Below, in pieces: positions 42,949 to 51,800 of a stretch of 64,000 nt of DNA (position 1 is the first letter of the stretch; every line of letters begins with the position of its first letter). Source of the stretch: Bacillota bacterium (GTDB lineage Bacteria > Bacillota > Clostridia > Lachnospirales > Lachnospiraceae); NCBI GenBank assembly GCA_023457255.1, contig JAEWMB010000036.1, positions 1-64,000 on the forward strand, written 5' to 3'. The translations under genes were made by a program, and so were the position numbers. The notes under the pieces were generated by a model. That model saw only the letters and a list, made by a program, of their open reading frames with translations, was not told where the DNA came from and ran no database searches.

Positions 42949-43612
42949 AATCTCCGAAAAACAAATCAGGCTGCTTATTCTTCTTGTGATAGCTTTGATT
43001 GTGTTTGGCTGCTACCGATTCGGATATATCAGGTATGAGGAGAAAGCCGGCACATTAAGGGAAGAGAATCAGGTCTTAAGTGACCGTGTGAGGCAATTAA
43101 CTGTGCTTGAGAAGAAACAAGAGGACTATAAGAAGGATATTGAAACTTCGCTAGTAAAAATGAAAGATATTACGGAAAGGTATGGTCCGCAGAATACACC
43201 GGAGAAAAGCCTGATCTTTCTTGTAGGGCTGGAAGAGTATGCGAGAATTGAAATTCCTAGCGTATCCTTTGGTGCTGACACTGAGATTTTTACCTCTTCT
43301 GCCGTGCCTTCTGCGGATGGGCTGGGGGTATCGGTATCAATAAGTCCGCTTAGTATCTCTTACCGTACAACCTATGAGGGATTAAAAGAATGCATGGACT
43401 ACATCAACCGATACGGGGAACGCAGGAATGTTGAGAGTATAACAGCCTCCTACGATGCGACTACGGGGAATCTGACCGGTACGATGGTGATTAACCTTTA
43501 TGCGATGAGCGGTACCGGTAAACGGTATCAAAAACCCGAAGTTTCCGGTATTTCAATCGGAACAGACAATATTTTTGGAACGGCAGAGATTTCTGCTTCT
43601 CCACGAAACTAG
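42941..43612 (+). CDS. pilO: PilO-like pilus alignment protein
   Basis: A 223-aa single-pass membrane protein: TM at ~7-25, then a coiled coil (~28-70) and an alpha/beta domain. It is the usual partner of PilN in the alignment subcomplex. The gene overlaps the PilM-PilN stop by 8 nt (ATG 42941), implying translational coupling. Sequence is divergent; assignment rests on layout and position. An intra-operon hairpin (AATCGGAA/TTCCGATT, 43619-43644) follows. Confidence 0.8.
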   Translation: MNKISEKQIRLLILLVIALIVFGCYRFGYIRYEEKAGTLREENQVLSDRVRQLTVLEKKQEDYKKDIETSLVKMKDITERYGPQNTPEKSLIFLVGLEEYARIEIPSVSFGADTEIFTSSAVPSADGLGVSVSISPLSISYRTTYEGLKECMDYINRYGERRNVESITASYDATTGNLTGTMVINLYAMSGTGKRYQKPEVSGISIGTDNIFGTAEISASPRN

Positions 43613-43675
43613 AAGAAAAATCGGAACCGTTCTTAATTCCGATTATATAAATTATCCTGCAGAGCGGAGATTAGC

Positions 43676-45154
43676 ATGGGAAAGAGAAGTAAAAACAATC
43701 GAGGGTTTTCTCTGGTGGAAGTAATTGTTAGTATGGTAATTCTGGCGATTATTCTTATTCCGCTGTTAAGCCAATGGGTTCTTTCCGCCAGGGTAAATCA
43801 AAAAACAAGATATCGCCAGTACGCTACTACCCTGGGAAAGAATATTATGGAGGGATTAAAAGAATACTCCTTTGAAGAAATTGCTTATCAGTTTCATGCG
43901 GTCAACGGCTGCGAATTTCGTATTGTTCCAACCGAAAATCTAGTTAGTGCGGTATCTGGTATTGGATTTTCGCAAACGGATGAAGTTTATCAGGTATTAT
44001 CAATTAGTAACCCCTCACAGCAGGAGGCGCTGACTATTTGTGATAAGAATAGGGATGGTATTTATGAACTACAAAACCTCCCCGGGAAAAAATATTATTA
44101 CCTCATAAAAGGAGTAAAAGAAGGAAGTGCAGTTTTTGATGTAAGAATTTCCTATGATGCCAATGAATATCAAGGGAATTCATCCAAAATAAGTGGCGAT
44201 GAACTTTTAATATCACAAAACCAGTTTAAAGCTCCTAATTTAACAGAACTAGACCATACAAAAACAGCTCTGATCAATCCACTTGCCGCTATCGTACAAT
44301 ATGAGACCTCTCCGGAGGGGGGATATCAATATGATAAGGGAACAGACAGTTATGTTTTGAAAGATAGTAAAACGTATGAACATAAAGCAGTGCATACATT
44401 TGTTGAGAGGCATAAAGAATATATCGAAAAGAAATGGCTGGAAGAATGTGAACGAATTGAACAGGAGAATCGCAGATTGAGAGAAGATGCCAAAAATAAT
44501 GGTTTGCCGGCTCCGATACCTACTGTTACACCGGTGCTTCCGACTCCAATTCCACAAGAACAAATAAAGCAAAAGATATCCAGAGCCACAGTAATACAGG
44601 TAAAAAAGCAGGGAGAATCAAAAAGTGTAACCTGCTACTATGAGTATACCTTTCATGATGCCATAGGGGTACTGCGTGATTCCTTGGAGGACCCTTCCGC
44701 AGATCGAAAACGCTATACCGGTTTTTTTCCGGAGACTGCTTTTGCGCAGTTAGATAGTATTTATCTATTTCATATGCCGCTAAAATGCGGGGAATGGTAT
44801 TCGGAACAAACAGACTGTGTATTGGTTGAGGTAGACCCATTGCTGTCTCCAAGCTCTAAATTAAAGGTTTTTATAGCAGAACAGCCCATAGAAAATCAAT
44901 TTATCACCACCGAGCAGATCCAGGTAGCGGTGGACGGACCAGCCTTAGTAGATTTTTATTATAAGAATGAGTTTGATCTCACAAAAACGTTAACCTCATT
45001 TCAAGCTTATCCACTTTCAGAAGAGAATAACATACCATCTTTGGTAGAGTATGAGAAAGAAACGGAAAGGATTTATTCGGTTACGATACAGGTTTTAGAA
45101 AAGGATAGCGATGAAGTATTATACACCTTAAGTTCTACGAGCGCGAATCCTTAA
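43676..45154 (+). CDS. Large pseudopilin-type protein (492 aa)
   Basis: The prepilin leader ends at G10|F11 with E15 as mature Glu5 (NNRGFSLVEVIVSMVILAIILIPLLSQW). This is a normal type IV leader followed by a hydrophobic helix, but the C-terminal part (~440 residues) is far larger than a typical pilin and I do not recognise its fold. A charged coiled stretch (~240-285) precedes a Pro-rich linker. It is likely a minor or tip-associated pilin. Confidence 0.78.
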   Translation: MGKRSKNNRGFSLVEVIVSMVILAIILIPLLSQWVLSARVNQKTRYRQYATTLGKNIMEGLKEYSFEEIAYQFHAVNGCEFRIVPTENLVSAVSGIGFSQTDEVYQVLSISNPSQQEALTICDKNRDGIYELQNLPGKKYYYLIKGVKEGSAVFDVRISYDANEYQGNSSKISGDELLISQNQFKAPNLTELDHTKTALINPLAAIVQYETSPEGGYQYDKGTDSYVLKDSKTYEHKAVHTFVERHKEYIEKKWLEECERIEQENRRLREDAKNNGLPAPIPTVTPVLPTPIPQEQIKQKISRATVIQVKKQGESKSVTCYYEYTFHDAIGVLRDSLEDPSADRKRYTGFFPETAFAQLDSIYLFHMPLKCGEWYSEQTDCVLVEVDPLLSPSSKLKVFIAEQPIENQFITTEQIQVAVDGPALVDFYYKNEFDLTKTLTSFQAYPLSEENNIPSLVEYEKETERIYSVTIQVLEKDSDEVLYTLSSTSANP

Positions 45155-45260
45155 AGCGATAAGGTATGCGGTTACATGTCAAATACATAGCAGTATTTTG
45201 CTCGATTATTATGGTTGTCTGCTGTATACTGCTTGAAATGAAATAGTCGGAGGGGATAGG

Positions 45261-47516
45261 GTGCAGTCGAACCAAGGTAAGAAAGATAGGAATAACGGTA
45301 CCAGCCTTAGAAGGAATCAGCAGGGAGCTTCGCTGATTCTTGTTCTTCTATGCATGACATTTCTAGGGATTTTGGCTGCCATTTTGCTTACTGCAACGAT
45401 GGCAAACTTAAGAATGAAATTAGTTGACGCCAAGACAAAGAGTAATTTTTACACTGCGGAAAGTGCGGTGGATGAATTAAAGCTTGGATTAGAAGAGCTG
45501 TCGGAACATAGTCTAAAGCAAGCCTATGCCTATATGTTACAAAGGTATTCCGTAACCCCGGAATCGGAACGGCCGAATCTATTGCTTCGTAAATTCGTAA
45601 CGCTTCTCTATGAAGAACTGGCAGAAGATACCGGGGAGAATCAGTCAAAGCTGAAAGGGAAAGAAGTTCTGACAAGGTATCTCCTTAGTAATACGATGGA
45701 TGAGGTTACTTTACTGAATATAGAAGAAGTTCGAGTGGTTCGTGACTACTTGGATTCTTCGGTTACGCTTAAGGGGGTATCTCTTTGCTATCGTAATAAA
45801 GAAGGATATGAATCAACGATAACTACGGATTTTAAAATAACTTCCACCTATCCGATTCGTCTGATTGGCGCAGTGAACTATAATGGAATTTATTATACGG
45901 ATTATGGAATTATAGCAGATGGCTTTCTTAAAAAAGAGGAAAGCGGAGAGGCTGTCATCCTTGGAAATGTTTATACCGGAGAGGGAATCCTTGTGAAAAA
46001 CAGCGGGGCGGTATTACGCTTACAATCGGATCGAATTATCAGCAGAGGAGATCTTGGGGTATTTGATCGGGGCAGGATGATTGTTTCTCCTTCCTATGGA
46101 GAAGACGGAGGACTTCAAAATTTCATTTGGGCAAAGAACCTGATAACCAATAATACAATGGATTATTCTGCGAGTACCTATGAACCGGCGATATATTTTG
46201 ACCTATCAGCCAATGTTTATGTTTTGGACGACCTTACGCTGAATGCAAGAAAAGGGAATGTCATACTTAAGGGTACATACTACGGGTTTCATACCAATAA
46301 TGCAACGCTTGAGAAACCAAAAGGAACTCCGGAGGGCAGCAGTTCCATTAGTGTAAATGCCTCGGAAGCATCTCTTGACATGAGAGAAGTGTCTAAGTTA
46401 TGGATTGCCGGAAAGTCCTACTTATCCATACCGAATACCTATGGCTTTACTTCAAACGAGGGTGAGATGACACCGGTATTATCAGGAGAATCCATATCCT
46501 TTAAAGGAAATCAAATTGCTTATTTGGTTCCGGGAGATTGTATTATTGGAGTGGGGCATAATCCGATGACAGGAACGGAGTATGAAAACTTAAAACTAAA
46601 TAAACCCGGATATGGAGTAGACATAACTAAAAATGGGGAAAAGGGCGGGATTTTATTAGAAGATTATGTGGACCATCGAGAACCTTATCAGCCAATTGTT
46701 GTCCAATACCAAAATTCCAGCGGGGTTACTCATCATATGGTTTATCTATATCTTAACTTTCGAAGCTCCAATGCTGCAAGTGACTATTTTGCCAAATATA
46801 TAGAGAAAAATCAAACCAAACTAGAAAATCTTGCAGCTTCTATGAAGTTAGGAAGTATGAGTCTTAAACAGGGTGGAGAATTTTTAGGAATAAGAAATAC
46901 TGGAAATGTGTTGTCCTATGACGCAGGTATTCTATCGAATAAAATCCGCTCCGATGAATTGGGATACCGGATTGATTCCAAAGATGAGTATCTGGAACGG
47001 TACGAAGATATCTATAGCGGAAAATACAACGGGCTAATCAGTTGCCTGGACGAGAATAATAATACGGCAACCGTTACGGATTCTTTAGCAGAGCGCTTGA
47101 TATATTACAAATCGGATGAGGGAAAAGGTATCTTAGGCATTGAGGAAATGGCACGCAAACTCGGGGTAGATAAGGTATATGAAAAAGAGCCGTTAGGAAC
47201 AGAACCGGATTATATCTTAGTAACCAATAGCCCTGGTGAAACTGTGATTTCCGGTTATGACCGTCAAGGCATCATCATAGCATCCGGAGACGTAAGAATA
47301 CAAAATGCTACCTTTACCGGGATGATTCTTACCAAAGGTAATGTAATCCTTGGACCGGGCGGGCATGTTACTGCGAATCCGGAATACAGTAAGAATTTAA
47401 TAGAACACGAGGAACAGCTTCGTTACTTTTTTAAAGATTATATCAATGAAGATGGTACAACGGGAACATTTGGAAAGACGATATGGATTGAGTATCAGAA
47501 CTGGAAGAAGGAATAA
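45261..47516 (+). CDS. Large PilX/GspK-like pseudopilin (751 aa)
   Basis: Starts at GTG 45261 after AGGGGATAG. The leader ends at G22|A23 and position +5 is Leu27 instead of Glu. The lack of Glu5 and the sequence FYTAESAVDELK after the helix match PilX/GspK-type proteins, which can cap the tip complex. The ~690-residue remainder is mostly predicted beta; it is much larger than usual. Part of the pilus operon. Confidence 0.75.
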   Translation: MQSNQGKKDRNNGTSLRRNQQGASLILVLLCMTFLGILAAILLTATMANLRMKLVDAKTKSNFYTAESAVDELKLGLEELSEHSLKQAYAYMLQRYSVTPESERPNLLLRKFVTLLYEELAEDTGENQSKLKGKEVLTRYLLSNTMDEVTLLNIEEVRVVRDYLDSSVTLKGVSLCYRNKEGYESTITTDFKITSTYPIRLIGAVNYNGIYYTDYGIIADGFLKKEESGEAVILGNVYTGEGILVKNSGAVLRLQSDRIISRGDLGVFDRGRMIVSPSYGEDGGLQNFIWAKNLITNNTMDYSASTYEPAIYFDLSANVYVLDDLTLNARKGNVILKGTYYGFHTNNATLEKPKGTPEGSSSISVNASEASLDMREVSKLWIAGKSYLSIPNTYGFTSNEGEMTPVLSGESISFKGNQIAYLVPGDCIIGVGHNPMTGTEYENLKLNKPGYGVDITKNGEKGGILLEDYVDHREPYQPIVVQYQNSSGVTHHMVYLYLNFRSSNAASDYFAKYIEKNQTKLENLAASMKLGSMSLKQGGEFLGIRNTGNVLSYDAGILSNKIRSDELGYRIDSKDEYLERYEDIYSGKYNGLISCLDENNNTATVTDSLAERLIYYKSDEGKGILGIEEMARKLGVDKVYEKEPLGTEPDYILVTNSPGETVISGYDRQGIIIASGDVRIQNATFTGMILTKGNVILGPGGHVTANPEYSKNLIEHEEQLRYFFKDYINEDGTTGTFGKTIWIEYQNWKKE

Positions 47517-47530
47517 GGATTGATAGAATC

Positions 47531-48109
47531 ATGGGAAATCAAAAAGGTTACAAGAGCATAGGAAGTCAGCAAAGCAGGAAGAACACAGAAGAATCTCAAG
47601 GTAACGAAATCTTAGGAAATCAAGCATTTACCTTAATAGAAGTACTTGTGACGGTCATTATTCTTGGTATTGTATCCGGTATTGCAATACTCGGATTTCA
47701 TTATGTGAATAATAACAATGCTTACAAATGCGCAAAGCAGCTCTCAGTCATGCTTGATAAAACCAGGCTGGAATCGATGGGTATGGTGAAGGACTCGGTG
47801 ACCCTATCTGTTGTAAAAGAGGATAATTCTTATTACGCTATCACCTATCGTACCAGGACAGAGAATGGGGATACTATCAAGACAGAACTTGATAAGGTAA
47901 AGATAGGCAGTGATTCTCTTACTATTTCTTATACCAATGCGGGGAGTGAAGAGGCGGTAACGGCAGATCATCCGCTTACCCTTCAGTTTACCAAGGATTC
48001 CGGTTCTATCAAAGGGGCAGTATCTGAGATAAAAATAGTTGGCAGAAAGACAAGCAGGATACTGTTGGTGAAAGAAACCGGACGAAATTATCTAAAGCAG
48101 GAGGAATAG
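47531..48109 (+). CDS. Minor pseudopilin, GspH/FimT-like
   Basis: A 192-aa pseudopilin. The long N-terminal leader (~32 residues) ends in NQA|FTLIEVLV: the residue before the cut is Ala32 instead of Gly, and Glu5 is E37. A hydrophobic helix follows, then a small globular domain with KCAKQLSVMLDKTRLES typical of GspH/FimT. The next pseudopilin gene begins 1 nt after its stop. Confidence 0.82.
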   Translation: MGNQKGYKSIGSQQSRKNTEESQGNEILGNQAFTLIEVLVTVIILGIVSGIAILGFHYVNNNNAYKCAKQLSVMLDKTRLESMGMVKDSVTLSVVKEDNSYYAITYRTRTENGDTIKTELDKVKIGSDSLTISYTNAGSEEAVTADHPLTLQFTKDSGSIKGAVSEIKIVGRKTSRILLVKETGRNYLKQEE

Positions 48110-48110
48110 G

Positions 48111-48692
48111 ATGCGTGATGTGATGCCAGACCATCGTGGATTAACACTAATAGAAGTAATTGTTTCCTTATTGATTGCTTCTCTTGTTCTTCTTGCAGTA
48201 ACCGGCTTTCTTATGGTGAGCACCAGAACCTATCGCAGCAATAGTATGGAAACCTCTTTACAGATGGAGGCACAGGTTGCACTCAATCAGATCGATGATC
48301 TTCTCATGAAGGCAAATTCCTATGAATGGGTCAATGATATTGTGATCGATGGAGTGACTTATCCTGTGCTTGGAATAAAAGCTGCGGAGGAAACCAAAGA
48401 TGGTACCATGGAATATAATTATGCAGTAATTCATGATACGGTACATAAGCAGTTAAGGTTTCGAAAGGAGCTAAAGGAGGTTAGTGAGAGTAGTTTCCAT
48501 CAGTCTCTAAAGCGTATCACAGAAGAGGAGCTAAAAGGGCCCCCCTCCTTATTAGCCAATTATGTGAGCAGCTTAAAGGTATCTCCTGCTGCAAATAATA
48601 AGGAAAGTCTTGTCACTGTTTCGATATTATTAGAACTTGATGGAAAGACATTTTCCAGCTTTTCCAGCATTAGTCTGCGTAATCATAATTAG
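48111..48692 (+). CDS. Minor pseudopilin, GspJ/PilW-like
   Basis: A 193-aa pseudopilin with leader cut at G10|L11 and Glu5 at E15 (HRGLTLIEVIVSLLIASLVLLAVTGF). The residue after the cut is Leu in place of Phe. The remaining domain resembles GspJ/PilW minor pilins in pattern. It is immediately downstream of the GspH-like gene. Confidence 0.82.
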   Translation: MRDVMPDHRGLTLIEVIVSLLIASLVLLAVTGFLMVSTRTYRSNSMETSLQMEAQVALNQIDDLLMKANSYEWVNDIVIDGVTYPVLGIKAAEETKDGTMEYNYAVIHDTVHKQLRFRKELKEVSESSFHQSLKRITEEELKGPPSLLANYVSSLKVSPAANNKESLVTVSILLELDGKTFSSFSSISLRNHN

Positions 48693-48740
48693 AACTAAAG
48701 GCAGGTGTCTTGTCTAATGAGATTACCTGAACTTGAAGCT

Positions 48741-48839
48741 GTGTGCTGTTGGCGGTCAACGTAGTTATCGCTATGTCATATTTGCCCGCCTTGCAGACTT
48801 AAAATCTGCATCAGTCCAATTGTCAAGGAAACAGCACGC
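48741..48839 (+). ncRNA. Candidate structured RNA ahead of the 1427-aa gene (unassigned class)
   Basis: A ~100-nt element. Outer stem GTGTGCTGTT (48741-48750) pairs with AACAGCACGC (48830-48839), 10 bp with one G-U. Arm 1: GGCGG (48751-48755) pairs with CCGCC (48786-48790), with ACGTAG (48759-48764)/CTATGT (48771-48776) nested. Arm 2: TGCAGA (48792-48797) pairs with TCTGCA (48805-48810) around CTTAAAA. This is a three-way junction. An extra hairpin CAGGT/ACCTG lies at about 48703-48730. The ribosome site of the next gene starts ~22 nt later. I do not recognise the class. Confidence 0.55.
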
Positions 48840-48876
48840 TAGTGTAATGTATATAAATTAGAGAGGAGGCAAGAAG

Positions 48877-51800
48877 GTGAAGAAGAAAATACTAATAGCC
48901 AGCATTCTCTTAGGCGTAATTGGTGTCCTATTCCTTGGCAGCCGATTCGGAAAAGAAAGAGAAAGCGCTGCTGCGGTTGTCTCAAATGATGGAAAGATAA
49001 CAATACCGGTAAGGAATACAGACAGCCCGCTGGGTGCAGCAGACAATCCTTTTGTATTACTTGAGATTGTACCCTATGAAGGATATGCAGAGATAGGATA
49101 TCTCATTGGCGGACAGGAACCGGTGAATATGGAAAGAGTTCGTTATGGGCCATTTGGCGGAACAATAGGATCAACCAATGCTATCACTTCGATAGGCAGG
49201 AATATGGAAACCTTTTTTCCATCGAAAGATATGCTAGAGCTTGCAAAACCGTCGCATTATACGAAGGACCAATATGGATATTATGAAAGAGCTGCGGAAG
49301 GAAAGGGCGATTATAAGCAAGTTGATGTAACTTATGATAAAGCTGGAAAGATACTTACAGCAAATTATCAAAAGGTTGAGGATGGTATGGGAGATTATCA
49401 TTGGGTTGGCTATGAAAACGGAATTACTCACTCCGAAACCACGAATCACAATGCGGATAAGGTTTTCACTACAAAGAAAAGTGAGTTATATCAGGCTTAT
49501 GTATATACCTATACGAATCAGAACATCTTTTTAAAGCAATGTCTGTTATTAACAGAGGAACAGATACCTGATTACCATATCAAAGTGATTACGGTAACTG
49601 CTGCTCAGATTAACAATAATCTATCCTTAATTGATAGAGCAGATTTAATCTATATCACAGATAAAAGCCACAATGGTTATGGTTTTATTCATATGTGGAA
49701 CAGTCCGGATTATCGAAGAAAAGACATGTTTACTTATGGAGAAGTGTTACCGGATCATTTGGATTATAATAATCAGATAAGGTTTTTATCCCCAGGCAGG
49801 GATTTCTCCTGGGAGGCAGTTGTCCGGATACTAAAAAAGAAACTGGGAGTGGATTTACCAGAAGGAGAATACTCCTGTCCGATTATTTATGATACCAGCA
49901 GTTTAACGGGTAATGTAACTACGGAACTAGTCACCATCGAGAAGAAAATGAAAGACCAGAAGACGACCTATCCGGTAAATAATGTACCGGCAAGCAGCAA
50001 CAATGCATACAAGCTTGGATTAATGTTACGTCAAATGGATACTTATGATTTATATAATCTTTATTTTAAAACTGAAATGATAACAACTACTACCAGAGAT
50101 GATGGAATGACAACAGGCAAATTCAAGGAGTTAGTTATTCCAAATGGAGCCAAAAAGGATTTCGATGGTGACCCTTACCCGACTATCTACTGGGCAGTAG
50201 ATACCTTATATCCTTATCATCTTGTTAACTATGATAATAATGTAGACCATCTTCGGGAAGATTTAAATGAGCTTGGTTACCGATGGAATGATTTTGGCGG
50301 TAATACCTTGGTAGAGGATAATACCTATATTTTTAATGCAGATACTAGCCTTAATATGAGCTTCACAACAGCGAGCATCTATTATGATACTCATACGAAA
50401 GAGGCCTTTGATTATTTTTTTCCGACCCTTTCAATAGAGCAAAAGAAAACAAAGGTTTTAACCCCTGCTCAGATTGTACAGTTTTTATTGGTTCGCAATA
50501 CCTTAGGGAGGGAACTTGATCGGGATATCAGGATATTAGAGATAGAACCATGTAACGATTTTAAGTCGGACTTGCAATGGGAAAGTTATATCTATGGCTT
50601 GTTACCGGGTTTTAAACATCAAGTACTTATTGATCAGCAAACCACCAAGGAATTTATCGGAAAAGTAGAGGATTTGAATGGAACCTATGACCTGATTTAC
50701 ATAGGACTGCGTGATTCCACGCTAGGGCAGGCTTCCTTTCGGGATACTACCATGCGCAATTTAATTTACATGCATGTCGGAGACTTGGTGCTGTTAAAGC
50801 AGGTGGCAGAAGGCCATAATTTGGTGAGCTGGGATACCTCCGTAAAGGATAGCCCATTTCCGATTCATCTTGCCGGTAACGATATTACGAACAGACGTAA
50901 GGAAGAACTGCTTTCCTATGCAAGAGCCGGCTATCCAATTATTCTGCAAGATGATTTTTATAATAATACAGACAAAGTAAACAGTATGACAGTGGATACA
51001 GCTTCCTATATGTTTCAGTTGGCAGATACTCTAGGGAAGGACTCCCAATATAATTCTTCCCTTTTCCTGGAACATAAAGTCGGCGCCACTGCCTTTGAAA
51101 CAAAGTTAAGAAAGAATTTTACGACTATTATTATGAGTAAACAGCCGGTTACATACAAGGATAAGATAACAAAAGCGGAACAAGGAGAAATTATCAGCGA
51201 TGCAGAGATTTATGTAAACGGTGAGGATAGAACAAATAAAACATTAACCTATGAATTCATAATACAGGATATGAGTGTGGGAGAACGATACGGACTTTCG
51301 TTCTACCTGGATTTAAATTCAGACGGATATTTCGATCCGGCAATAGAGCGGCAGCAGATAGAAAATATAATCTGTAAGGAGGACAATAGGTTAGTAAAGG
51401 CAAATGAGTTAAAGGAAAATACAAGGTACGAATTGAGTCTTGATGTCTCTACGTTTCAGGGAGTATTACCTTGGAAGCTTAGTCTTGAGCGTTTAGAAAG
51501 TGATTTGTCGTACTCCGGGATACGAAGAGATATTACAGGAATGGCAGCGATAAAGAACACGAAGGAAAGAAAAGTAGAACTAAGGATACTGCAATTATAT
51601 AGTAAGAATCGTCTTAGTATAGCTCTGCCGACAGAAGAGGATATTAAAAAATCAGGCGCAGATGGCTTTCATACGGAGGAAGAGATCAAAAAAATAGGAA
51701 TAGATGGCTTAAAGAAAAAGATCATAAACTCCTTTGTCGGTAAAATCACGATAGATGATCTGACTTTTTCTGAAGAAAATAATAACGCTAATTTAGCGAG

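Noticed and set aside
48792..48810. tRNA-Leu(UAA)-like anticodon arm (stem GCAGA/TCTGC, loop CTTAAAA)
   Set aside because: The surrounding sequence does not form the acceptor, D or T arms of a tRNA; it forms a different three-way junction, described as a structured RNA.
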